Translations under genes and position numbers: made by a program
The notes under the pieces: generated by a model
What the model was told of the DNA's origin: nothing
What the model saw: the letters and a program-made list of their open reading frames with translations, nothing else
The model's database searches: none
NCBI RefSeq assembly: GCF_014651035.1
Contig: NZ_BMWC01000016.1
Coordinates: 1 to 64,000, forward strand
Length of the DNA: 64,000 bases
Direction: 5' to 3'
Source of the DNA: Streptomyces lomondensis
GTDB taxonomy: Bacteria > Actinomycetota > Actinomycetes > Streptomycetales > Streptomycetaceae
Shown: positions 43,192 through 50,836 of the stretch, one piece after another
How the letters are laid out: each line of letters opens with the position of its first letter
Position numbering within the stretch: position 1 is the first letter of the stretch

Positions 43192-45303
43192 ATGATCGAC
43201 CGGGAGTCCGTGGTCCGCCGCCACACCGTCGAACTGACCCGTCCGGACCCCTCTCATGTCCTGACGGTCGGCAACGGCGACTTCGCCTACACCGCCGACA
43301 TCACCGGCATGCAGACCTTCACCGCCTACCACGACCAGGCCACCGCCTGGTCGGAGGGCCGGCTGGCCGTCAACACCGCGACCATGTCGACGTGGGGCTG
43401 GCATGCGATGCCCAACCCCGAAGGCTTCGTGCTCGCCGATGCGATGTCCACCTACGACACCCCCCGCGGGCCCGTTCAGTACCCCGACAAGTTCGACATG
43501 ACGGCCACGTTCGGCGGTCAGGTGGCCGACGAGTACCGCGCGGGCACCTGGCTCCACGGCAACCCCCACCGCCTCGATCTCGGCCGCATCGGACTCCTCC
43601 TCCGTCCGAGCCCGGACGCCGCCCCGGAGGCCGATCCCGGCGTGCTCACGAACCCGCGCCAGCGCCTCGACCTGTGGACCGGCGTGCTCACCAGCGTCTT
43701 CGAGTACGCCGGACACGAGGTGCGGGTCACGACGGTCGCGGACCCGCACCACTCCCGGGTCGCTTTCCGTATCGAGTCGGACCTGCTCGCCGACGGCCGG
43801 GCCGCCGTCGCCATTCGCTTCCCCTACGCCAGCGACGGCTTCTTCCAGACCTCCGACTGGACGGCACCCGACCACCACCGCACGAGCCTTGACCGGGTCG
43901 ACGAGCGGACCTGTGTCTTCGACCGGGTTCTCGACGACACGTCGTACTCGCTGCGCCTCGGCTGGTCGACGCGCGGCCAGGTGGAGGTGACCGATGACCC
44001 GCACGAGTACGTCCTGTCGACCCCCGCCGGCACTCTGGAACTCGTGGCCGGCTTCTCACCGGGCGACGGAGGGGAGGCCGGACGGGACGGGTTCGACTCG
44101 ATCCGCGCCGCGGCGCAGGCATGGTGGCACGCCTTCTGGACCTCGGGCGCGGCCATCGACCTCTCGGGCAGCACGGACCCGCGGGCGCACGAGCTGGAAC
44201 GCCGGGTGGTCCTCTCGCAGTACCTGACCGCGGTGAACTGCTCCGGCATGACGCCGCCACAGGAAACGGGCCTGGTCACCAACTCCTGGCACGGCAAGTT
44301 CCACCTGGAGATGCACTTCTGGCACGCCGCGCACTTCGCCGCGTGGGGCCGTCCCGAACTCCTCGAACCGAGCCTGGAGTGGTACCTGTCCATCCTCGAC
44401 ACGGCCCGTGACACCGCGCGGCGGCAGCAGTACGACGGAGCCCGCTGGCCCAAGCAGGTCGGGCCGGACGGCCGTGAGAGCCCGTCCGACATCGGATCCC
44501 TGCTCGTCTGGCAACAGCCGCACCCGCTGTATCTGCTCGAGCTCCTCTATCGGGGCCGTGCGGACGAATCGCGCAAGGAACTGGTGGAGCGCTTCGCCGA
44601 ACTGGTCGAGGAGACGGCCCGGTTCATGGCCTCGTTCGTCGAGGACCGCGACGGCACCTACCACCTGCCCGCCCCGCTCGTGCCCGCGCAGGAGTTCTAC
44701 GACGCCAGGTCCACGGAGGATCCCACGTTCGAGCTGGCCTACTGGTGGTGGGGCCTGGAGATCGCCCAGCGCTGGCGCGAGCGCCTCGGTCTGCCACGGC
44801 ACACTCAGTGGCGGCGGGTCCAGGACGGTCTCGCTCCGCCCCGCCGGGACAGGGGCGTCTACGCGGCGATCGGGACGGAACCGTACCTGCGCCGCGACGA
44901 CCACCCTTCCCTGCTGTGCGCCCTCGGCGTGGTGCCCCGGACACCCCTGATCGACCCCGAGGCGATGGAGGCCACCCTCCTCGACGTCCGCGACGACTGG
45001 GACTGGAACAGCGCCTGGGGCTGGGACTTCCCCGTCATGGCCATGACCGCGACCCGTCTCGGCCGTCCCGACCTGGCCATCGACATGCTGCTCACGGACA
45101 CCCCGAAGAACCAGTACGCGCCGACCGGCCACACGCCGCAGATCGGCAGCCTTCTGCCGATCTACCTTCCCGCGGGCGGCGCCCTGCTCGCCGCCGTGTC
45201 CCTCATGGTGGCGGGCTGGGACGGCGCCGGCGACGATGTGCCCGGCTTCCCGAAGGACGGGAGCTGGACGATCCGGCACGAAGGCTTCACGCCGTGGCCG
45301 TGA
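43192..45303 (+). CDS. Six-hairpin glycosidase superfamily protein
   Basis: A 703-residue cytoplasmic protein without signal peptide. An N-terminal beta-sandwich (LTVGNGDFAYTADITGMQTF) is followed by an (alpha/alpha)6 barrel (about 330-680) with NSWHGKFHLEMHFWHAAHFA, SLLVWQQPHPLYLLELLYRG and DDWDWNSAWGWDFPVMAMTA. This is the layout of GH65- or GH95-related enzymes; the exact family is not certain. ATG 43192 follows CAGGAG. An in-frame GTG at 43120 overlapping the GH2 stop is the alternative start. Last gene of the MFS operon. Confidence 0.85.
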   Translation: MIDRESVVRRHTVELTRPDPSHVLTVGNGDFAYTADITGMQTFTAYHDQATAWSEGRLAVNTATMSTWGWHAMPNPEGFVLADAMSTYDTPRGPVQYPDKFDMTATFGGQVADEYRAGTWLHGNPHRLDLGRIGLLLRPSPDAAPEADPGVLTNPRQRLDLWTGVLTSVFEYAGHEVRVTTVADPHHSRVAFRIESDLLADGRAAVAIRFPYASDGFFQTSDWTAPDHHRTSLDRVDERTCVFDRVLDDTSYSLRLGWSTRGQVEVTDDPHEYVLSTPAGTLELVAGFSPGDGGEAGRDGFDSIRAAAQAWWHAFWTSGAAIDLSGSTDPRAHELERRVVLSQYLTAVNCSGMTPPQETGLVTNSWHGKFHLEMHFWHAAHFAAWGRPELLEPSLEWYLSILDTARDTARRQQYDGARWPKQVGPDGRESPSDIGSLLVWQQPHPLYLLELLYRGRADESRKELVERFAELVEETARFMASFVEDRDGTYHLPAPLVPAQEFYDARSTEDPTFELAYWWWGLEIAQRWRERLGLPRHTQWRRVQDGLAPPRRDRGVYAAIGTEPYLRRDDHPSLLCALGVVPRTPLIDPEAMEATLLDVRDDWDWNSAWGWDFPVMAMTATRLGRPDLAIDMLLTDTPKNQYAPTGHTPQIGSLLPIYLPAGGALLAAVSLMVAGWDGAGDDVPGFPKDGSWTIRHEGFTPWP

Positions 45304-45340
45304 CCGGCGGGCAAGGCGGAGCAGAGCCCACTCGCGGACG

Positions 45341-45372
45341 CCCTCATGGTGTAGCCGGCTACACCATGAGGG
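45341..45372. promoter_or_regulatory. 32-bp perfect palindrome with core GGTGTAGC-CG-GCTACACC
   Basis: The whole stretch equals its own reverse complement. It lies 51 bases before the kinase ATG and 37 bases after the preceding stop codon. The 18-bp core recurs at 47333-47350 and, with one change, at 62617-62634, both before membrane-protein genes. A terminator role was considered, but the recurrence before genes favours an operator. Confidence 0.7.
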
Positions 45373-45423
45373 CGGTGGCCTGCTCTCCCGTATGTCCGGA
45401 AACAGCCGCCTAGGGTGAGTGGC

Positions 45424-46608
45424 ATGTGGAAGACGTCGGTCAGGGCTGCCCTGGCCACCGTGCAGTTGGCCAAGTCGGTGGCCATGACCTTCGGGCTGTG
45501 CCTCTTCGTCTGTGTGCTCCAGATCGCGGTGATCGGCACGCTGGTGGTGGTCGGTGCCTGGCTGTTGCCTGAGACCGTGCTGCTGATCCGCAGGATCGCG
45601 GGCGCCAAGCGCAAACAGGTCGCCGGCTGGAGCGGCCGGGAGATCCCGGAGGCGTATCGGCCCCTCACCGGTGGCCTGCGCGAACGCCTGCGGGCCGCGG
45701 TGCGCGACCCCGGCACGCTGGTCGACCTGCGCTGGATGGCTGCCTGTTACGTCTACGGCTGGCTCGGCCTGCTGGCCGTGCCGCTGTGGGCGGTCGGTGC
45801 CGTCGTCGACGGCGTCCGGTGCGGCCTGCTGCGCCGCGACGCGGTCGTACTGCCGCTGATCGTGCGGCTGGCCGACCTGGACGCACGGTGGTCGACGGCA
45901 CTGCTCCGGCCCGCTCCCAACGCGCTGCTCGCCGCACGGGTCGAGGAACTGACCCAGACCCGGGCGGGTGCCATCGCGGCGCACGAGGCGGAACTGCGCC
46001 GTATCGAACGGGACCTGCACGACGGCGCGCAGGCCCGCCTGGTCGCTCTGTCCATGCGCGTCGGCCTCGCCAAGCGGGCCTACGACCAGCAGCCCGAGGT
46101 CGCCCGCAGGCTTCTGGACGACGCGCAGGAGCAGGCCGAGGCCGCGCTGACCGAGCTGCGGCAGGTGGTGCGCGGCATCCACCCGCCGATCCTGTCCGAC
46201 CGGGGCCTGGTGGGTGCCGTCCGGGCCCTCGCGGCCGGCAGCAGCCTCGATGTGACGGTGCAGGTGGACGGGTTGGGTGATGGGGGGCCCAGAGCGCCGG
46301 CCGCGGTCGAGTCGGCCGCCTACTTCGCCATCGCCGAGGCACTCACCAACGCCGCCAAGTACAGCGGTTCCCCGCGGGCGACCGTCCGCCTCGAACGTCT
46401 CCGCACCGGCCTGCGGGCCGTCGTCCAGGACGAGGGACTGGGCGGCGCTGGTGGCACCGCCCAGGCATTCGGCTCTGGGGGGGATTCCGGCGGCACGGGG
46501 CTGCTGGGCATCCGCCGCCGGGTCGCCGCACTCGACGGCACCGTGACCGTAACCAGCCCTGTCGGAGGACCGACCGTGATCGTCGTGGAGTTGCCGTGCG
46601 TGTGGTGA
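45424..46608 (+). CDS. Two-component sensor histidine kinase
   Basis: A 394-residue protein. An N-terminal putative-sensor membrane region has helices near 22-50, 104-130 and a weak one at 138-150. The H-box is LRRIERDLHDGAQARLVALS with His199. The HATPase domain has AIAEALTNAAKYSGSPRATV and a glycine-rich GTGLLGIRRRVAALDG. ATG 45424 is chosen because AGGGTGAG precedes it. It overlaps the response regulator by 13 bases. The 32-bp palindrome upstream suggests autoregulation. Confidence 0.9.
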   Translation: MWKTSVRAALATVQLAKSVAMTFGLCLFVCVLQIAVIGTLVVVGAWLLPETVLLIRRIAGAKRKQVAGWSGREIPEAYRPLTGGLRERLRAAVRDPGTLVDLRWMAACYVYGWLGLLAVPLWAVGAVVDGVRCGLLRRDAVVLPLIVRLADLDARWSTALLRPAPNALLAARVEELTQTRAGAIAAHEAELRRIERDLHDGAQARLVALSMRVGLAKRAYDQQPEVARRLLDDAQEQAEAALTELRQVVRGIHPPILSDRGLVGAVRALAAGSSLDVTVQVDGLGDGGPRAPAAVESAAYFAIAEALTNAAKYSGSPRATVRLERLRTGLRAVVQDEGLGGAGGTAQAFGSGGDSGGTGLLGIRRRVAALDGTVTVTSPVGGPTVIVVELPCVW

Positions 46609-47252
46609 TCGCTGAAGACAACGCCCTGTTGCGCGAGGGTCTCGTGCTGCTGCTCACCTCGTCGGGACACGACGTGGTGGCTGTCGCCGCCGCGGAGCCG
46701 GAGATTCTGCCCGCGCTCCTTCAGCACCGCCCGGACGTGGCCGTGCTCGATGTGCGCATGCCTCCCGGATTCCGCGACGAGGGCCTGCGCGCCGCCCTGG
46801 CAGCCCGTGAGCGGATTCCCGGGCTGCCGGTGCTGGTGCTGTCGCAGTACGTCGAGGAGTCCTACGCCGCCGAGTTGCTGAGCGGTGGCGGCAGCGGAGT
46901 CGGATACCTGCTCAAGGACCGGGTGGGCCGGGTGGAGGAGTTCCTCGACGCGCTGGAGCGGGTGGCGGCCGGTGGCACGGCCCTCGATCCCGAGGTGGTG
47001 GCCGAACTGCTCACCAAGCGCCGTAACTCGCCGCTCGACTCGCTCACTCCTCGGGAACGCGAGGTGCTGAAGCTCATGGCCGAGGGGCACGACAACACGA
47101 CCATCGCCCAGACGCTCGTGGTGACGGAACGGGCCGTCCACAAGCACATCGGCAACGTCTTCCTCAAACTGGGCCTCCCGCCCAGCGACAGCGGTCACCG
47201 CCGGGTCCTGGCCGTCCTGACCTACCTGAAGGCCCTGCCGACAGTCGACTGA
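46596..47252 (+). CDS. LuxR/NarL-family response regulator
   Basis: A 218-residue protein with receiver domain (VIAEDNALLREG; Asp52 in AVLDVRMPP; Lys in YLLKDRVG) and a LuxR domain (LTPREREVLKLMAEGHDNTT, ERAVHKHIGNVFLKLGL). The C-terminus SDSGHRRVLAVLTYLKA is typical of the clade that sits beside MMPL transporters. Start GTG 46596 lies inside the kinase gene. It is the best candidate to bind the GGTGTAGC palindromes. Confidence 0.92.
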   Translation: MRVVIAEDNALLREGLVLLLTSSGHDVVAVAAAEPEILPALLQHRPDVAVLDVRMPPGFRDEGLRAALAARERIPGLPVLVLSQYVEESYAAELLSGGGSGVGYLLKDRVGRVEEFLDALERVAAGGTALDPEVVAELLTKRRNSPLDSLTPREREVLKLMAEGHDNTTIAQTLVVTERAVHKHIGNVFLKLGLPPSDSGHRRVLAVLTYLKALPTVD

Positions 47253-47332
47253 ACCCGTCCGCACGTACGACCGCCGCCTGCCGCGCCCCGGCATGCGGCG
47301 GTCGTGCGTTGCGCCACCCGCGCCGCTCGGAC

Positions 47333-47350
47333 GGTGTAGCGGGCTACACC
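47333..47350. promoter_or_regulatory. Palindrome GGTGTAGC-GG-GCTACACC upstream of the MMPL transporter
   Basis: Lies 151 bases before the MMPL ATG. The similarity to the site at 62617 continues for about 30 bases beyond the palindrome (GGGAGTGCGC and CCTCGTG at matching distances), so both promoters look related by descent. Confidence 0.7.
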
Positions 47351-47501
47351 ATCGGTTCGGGAGTGCGCTCCCTCGTGAGGACCGGCCGCGAACGGGATCG
47401 TGGAAGACATCGAGGCACCCTCCTGGATCCGCCCGCAGCGGAGGAGAGAAGCCTCGCGTCCCCTGTGTTCCGCACCTCTGATGTGGAGGCTTTCTCCCGC
47501 C

Positions 47502-49724
47502 ATGGCAACTTTCCTGTACAGCCTGGGCCGCGCGGCCTTCCGGTGGCGAAAGCTCGTCACCCTCGCGTGGATCGCGATCATGGTCGCCGTCGGCCTCGCC
47601 GCGGCCAAGGCGCCGGCGGCACCCGACGACGGGTTCGCCATGCCGGGCATCGAGTCGCAGAAGGCGCTCGACCTGCTGGAGGAGCGGTTCCCCGACTCGG
47701 GAGCCGACGGCGCCACCGCTCGCGTCGTGTTCATCGCCCCGAACGGCGACAAGGTCACCGCGAACGAGAACAGGAAGACGATCGAGGCGTTCGTCGACGA
47801 GGCGGCCGACGGCTCGCGGACCGCCTCCGTCTCGGACCCCTTCACGACGAAGGCGGTCAGCAAGGACGGCTCCGCCGCGTATGCGACCGTGACGTTCACC
47901 GCGGACTCCGGCGACCTCACCGACGCCGACAAGAAGCACCTGGAAACGGCGATCGACCACGCCAAGGCCGGCTCCTTGACGGTCGAGGTCGGCGGAGACG
48001 CGCTGGCGACCCAGCCGTCCGCGGGCGGCTCGGCCGAGGCGATCGGCATCGGCATCGCCGCGGTCGTCCTGCTGATCACCTTCGGCTCCCTCGCCGCCGC
48101 CGGGCTGCCCCTGCTGACCGCGATCATCGGCGTCGGCATCAGCATGGCCGCCATCATCGCGCTGGGCAGCACCTTCGGCCTGTCCCTCACCACCGGCACC
48201 CTCGCCTCGATGCTGGGCCTGGCCTGCGGCATCGACTATGCCCTGTTCGTCGTCTCCCGCTTCCGCGAGGAGCGCGCCAAGGGCCACACGCCCACGGAAG
48301 CCGCCGGGCTCGCCGTCGGCACCGCCGGGTCGGCCGTCGTCTTCGCCGGCCTGACCGTCGTCATCGCCCTGGCCGGCCTGTCGGTGGTGGGCATCCCGAT
48401 GCTGGCCAAGATGGGCCTGACCGCGGCGGGCGCGGTACTCATCGCCGTCCTCATCTGCCTCACCCTGGTCCCCGCCCTCCTCGGGTTCTGGCCCAACGCC
48501 GTTCTCTCCCGTGCCGTACGCAAGGGCACCCGCACGGCCAATCGCGCCGACAACTCCGGCGAGCACAACGGCGGCACCCGCTGGGCCCGGCTCGTCGTAC
48601 GCCGCCCCCTGGCCGTGCTCCTGCTGGGCGTGGTGGCCCTGGGAGCGCTCGCGATCCCTGCGGCGGACCTCCAGCTGGGCATGCCCGGCGCCGAGTCCAA
48701 GCCGACCACGACCACCGAACGCCGCGCCTACGACGCCCTCGCCGACGGGTTCGGCCCCGGCTTCAACGGGCCTCTGACGATCGTCGTCGACACCAAGGGC
48801 TCCACCGACCCCGAGGCCGCCGTCACCACCGTCACGCGGAAGATCGCCGCCACCGACGGGATCGTGTCCGTCTCCCCCGCCAACTTCAACCAGGCCGGCG
48901 ACACCGCGGTACTGTCCGCCACCCCGGCCACCAGCCCCACCGACGCCCGCACGATGGACCTCGTCCAGACCATCCGTGACGAACGCCCCGCCGTCGAGCG
49001 GCAGACCCGGGCAACGTACGAGGTCACCGGCAGCACCGCGATGAACATCGACGTCGCCGAGAAGTTCCAGTCCGCGCTCGTGCCCTACCTGATCGTCGTG
49101 GTCGGCCTGGCCGTGGTGCTCCTCATGCTGGTGTTCCGCTCCATCCTGGTCCCTGTGAAGGCCGCCCTCGGCTACCTGCTGTCGGTCCTCGCCGCCCTCG
49201 GCGCCGTCGTCCTGGTCTTCCAGCACGGCTACGGTGCGGAACTGCTCGGTCTGGAGACCACCGGCCCGATCATGAGCATGATGCCGATCTTCCTGGTGGG
49301 CATCGTCTTCGGACTCGCCATGGACTACGAGGTGTTCCTCGTCTCCCGCGTCCGGGAGGCGTACGTCCACGGCGACCGGCCCGGGCAGGCGGTGGTCTCC
49401 GGGTTCCGCACCAGCGCCCGTGTCGTGGTCGCCGCCGCCCTCATCATGATCGCCGTCTTCTCCGGGTTCGTCGGCTCCGGCGAGTCCATGATCAAGACCA
49501 TCGGGTTCGGACTGGCCGCCGCGGTCCTCTTCGACGCCTTCATCGTCCGCATGGCCATCGTCCCGGCCGTCCTCGCCCTGCTCGGCGACCGCGCCTGGCA
49601 CCTGCCGGCCTGGCTGGACCGGCTGCTGCCGAACGTCGACGTCGAGGGGGAGGCGCTCACCCGCAAGCACGCCGCTCCCGCGGCGGAGTCCCGGCACCAG
49701 GCGCCCACTCCGGTCAGCCCGTAA
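47502..49724 (+). CDS. MMPL-family (RND-type) transporter
   Basis: A 740-residue protein with the RND pattern. Helix 1 (LVTLAWIAIMVAVGLAAAKA) is followed by a first extracytoplasmic domain, helices 2-6 (about 175-345), a cytoplasmic linker, helix 7, a second extracytoplasmic domain and helices 8-12 (about 520-705). Motifs GLACGIDYALFVVSRFREER and GIVFGLAMDYEVFLVSRVRE mark the two proton-relay repeats. The family exports lipids or drugs. ATG 47502 was chosen by alignment with family N-termini; ATG 47481 is possible. It is linked to the two-component pair by position and palindrome. Confidence 0.93.
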   Translation: MATFLYSLGRAAFRWRKLVTLAWIAIMVAVGLAAAKAPAAPDDGFAMPGIESQKALDLLEERFPDSGADGATARVVFIAPNGDKVTANENRKTIEAFVDEAADGSRTASVSDPFTTKAVSKDGSAAYATVTFTADSGDLTDADKKHLETAIDHAKAGSLTVEVGGDALATQPSAGGSAEAIGIGIAAVVLLITFGSLAAAGLPLLTAIIGVGISMAAIIALGSTFGLSLTTGTLASMLGLACGIDYALFVVSRFREERAKGHTPTEAAGLAVGTAGSAVVFAGLTVVIALAGLSVVGIPMLAKMGLTAAGAVLIAVLICLTLVPALLGFWPNAVLSRAVRKGTRTANRADNSGEHNGGTRWARLVVRRPLAVLLLGVVALGALAIPAADLQLGMPGAESKPTTTTERRAYDALADGFGPGFNGPLTIVVDTKGSTDPEAAVTTVTRKIAATDGIVSVSPANFNQAGDTAVLSATPATSPTDARTMDLVQTIRDERPAVERQTRATYEVTGSTAMNIDVAEKFQSALVPYLIVVVGLAVVLLMLVFRSILVPVKAALGYLLSVLAALGAVVLVFQHGYGAELLGLETTGPIMSMMPIFLVGIVFGLAMDYEVFLVSRVREAYVHGDRPGQAVVSGFRTSARVVVAAALIMIAVFSGFVGSGESMIKTIGFGLAAAVLFDAFIVRMAIVPAVLALLGDRAWHLPAWLDRLLPNVDVEGEALTRKHAAPAAESRHQAPTPVSP

Positions 49725-49733
49725 TTCCATACG

Positions 49734-49767
49734 ACCCGGTGGCCGCTCCTCGGAGGGGCCACCGGGT
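49734..49767 (+). terminator. Terminator after the MMPL gene
   Basis: A perfect 11-bp stem (ACCCGGTGGCC at 49734-49744 with 49757-49767) and a 12-base loop, 10 bases after the stop codon. Confidence 0.8.
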
Positions 49768-49955
49768 GCGGGGGCACTGAAGCGGCGGCGCCCCCGCACC
49801 CGTCGCGCCCCTGGGGACGGGGAGCGGCGGGTCCCGGGCCTGGCGGCGGCAACCCCCTGACCGCCGCCGGGCCCGGCCAGTCCTCGAAACAGCCGCCCGT
49901 TGCGTGATCGTGATGGGCGGCGTCTTGCATGGGGCGGCCTTCTTCGGTTGGCTGC

Positions 49956-49980
49956 TAACGCGCATCAGTAACGCGCATTA
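49956..49980. promoter_or_regulatory. Tandem LacI-type operator before the SDR/GH3/BVMO operon
   Basis: TAACGCGCATCA (49956-49967) and TAACGCGCATTA (49969-49980), 13-base period, ending 26 bases before the SDR start. Closely matches the operator at 37090-37114. Confidence 0.7.
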
Positions 49981-50005
49981 TCAACTCGAAGACGAGGAGG
50001 GCCGC

Positions 50006-50770
50006 ATGGCCACCGGACTCGCCGGACGCAGCGTTGTGGTGACGGGCGCGGCCTCAGGCATCGGACGAGCCACCGCGCTGCGCTTCGCGCACGAGGGCGC
50101 GCACGTACTCGTGGCCGACCTGAACGCCGACGGCGCGGAACAGGTCACGAGGGAGATCGAGGACGCCGGAGGCAAGGCACGGGCGGTAGCGGGCGACCTC
50201 AGCGACCCTCAGGTCGTGGACGCGGTGGTGAACGGGGCCCTTGCGAGCTTCGGTTCGCTCGACGTCCTGGTGAACAACGCCGGGGTCATGGACCGGATGT
50301 CGGCGTTGGGCGAGACGGACGACGCCGAGTGGGAGCGCGTCATCCGCATCAACCTCACCGCGCCGTTCCTCCTCACCCGCGCAGCGCTCCCCCACATGCT
50401 CGACGCCGGGCGCGGCTCCATCGTCTTCACCGCCTCCGAGGCGAGTCTGCGCGGCAGCGCGGCCGGGGCCGCCTACACCGCGTCCAAGCACGGGGTCGTG
50501 GGCCTGGTGAAGAGCCTGGCCGTGATGTACCGCAAGCAGGGCATCCGCGCCAACGCCGTCGCACCCGGACCCACCACCACCGGCATCAAGGTCGACGCTC
50601 TCCCCGACGCGCACGGTCCGGCGCTGGTCGGGCAGTTGATCGGCGCGAACATCGGACGGCTGGGCTCCGCGCAGGAGCAGGCGGCCGCCATCGTGTTCCT
50701 CGCCTCGGACGACGCCGCCTTCGTCAACGGCGCCGTCCTGCCGGTCGACGACGGCTGGTCCGCCGTCTGA
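50006..50770 (+). CDS. Short-chain dehydrogenase/reductase (SDR)
   Basis: A 254-residue classical SDR: VVVTGAASGIGRATALRFAH cofactor motif (TGxxxGIG), LADLN-type Asp in VADLNADG favouring NAD, LVNNAGVMD, Ser in FTASEASLRG, active site AAYTASKHG (YxxxK), and C-terminal FVNGAVLPVDDGWSAV. ATG 50006 follows GAGGAGG. First gene of an operon with a GH3 enzyme, a Baeyer-Villiger monooxygenase and an SMP-30-like protein. It could oxidise a hydroxyl of an aglycone to the ketone needed by the monooxygenase; this is inferred. Confidence 0.9.
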   Translation: MATGLAGRSVVVTGAASGIGRATALRFAHEGAHVLVADLNADGAEQVTREIEDAGGKARAVAGDLSDPQVVDAVVNGALASFGSLDVLVNNAGVMDRMSALGETDDAEWERVIRINLTAPFLLTRAALPHMLDAGRGSIVFTASEASLRGSAAGAAYTASKHGVVGLVKSLAVMYRKQGIRANAVAPGPTTTGIKVDALPDAHGPALVGQLIGANIGRLGSAQEQAAAIVFLASDDAAFVNGAVLPVDDGWSAV

Positions 50771-50836
50771 CCGGGCCCCTCTCCCACGCCGACCTCACCT
50801 TCGCTGCCCCGCCCTGATCGAACAGGAGCCGTTCCG

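Noticed and set aside
45341-45372. 32-bp palindrome as terminator of the glycosidase operon
   Set aside because: It has no loop and its core recurs upstream of two other genes, which fits an operator better; termination as a second role is not excluded.
46320-49799. 1159-residue minus-strand open frame
   Set aside because: Antisense of the response regulator and MMPL genes; composition is Gly/Asp-rich without domains.
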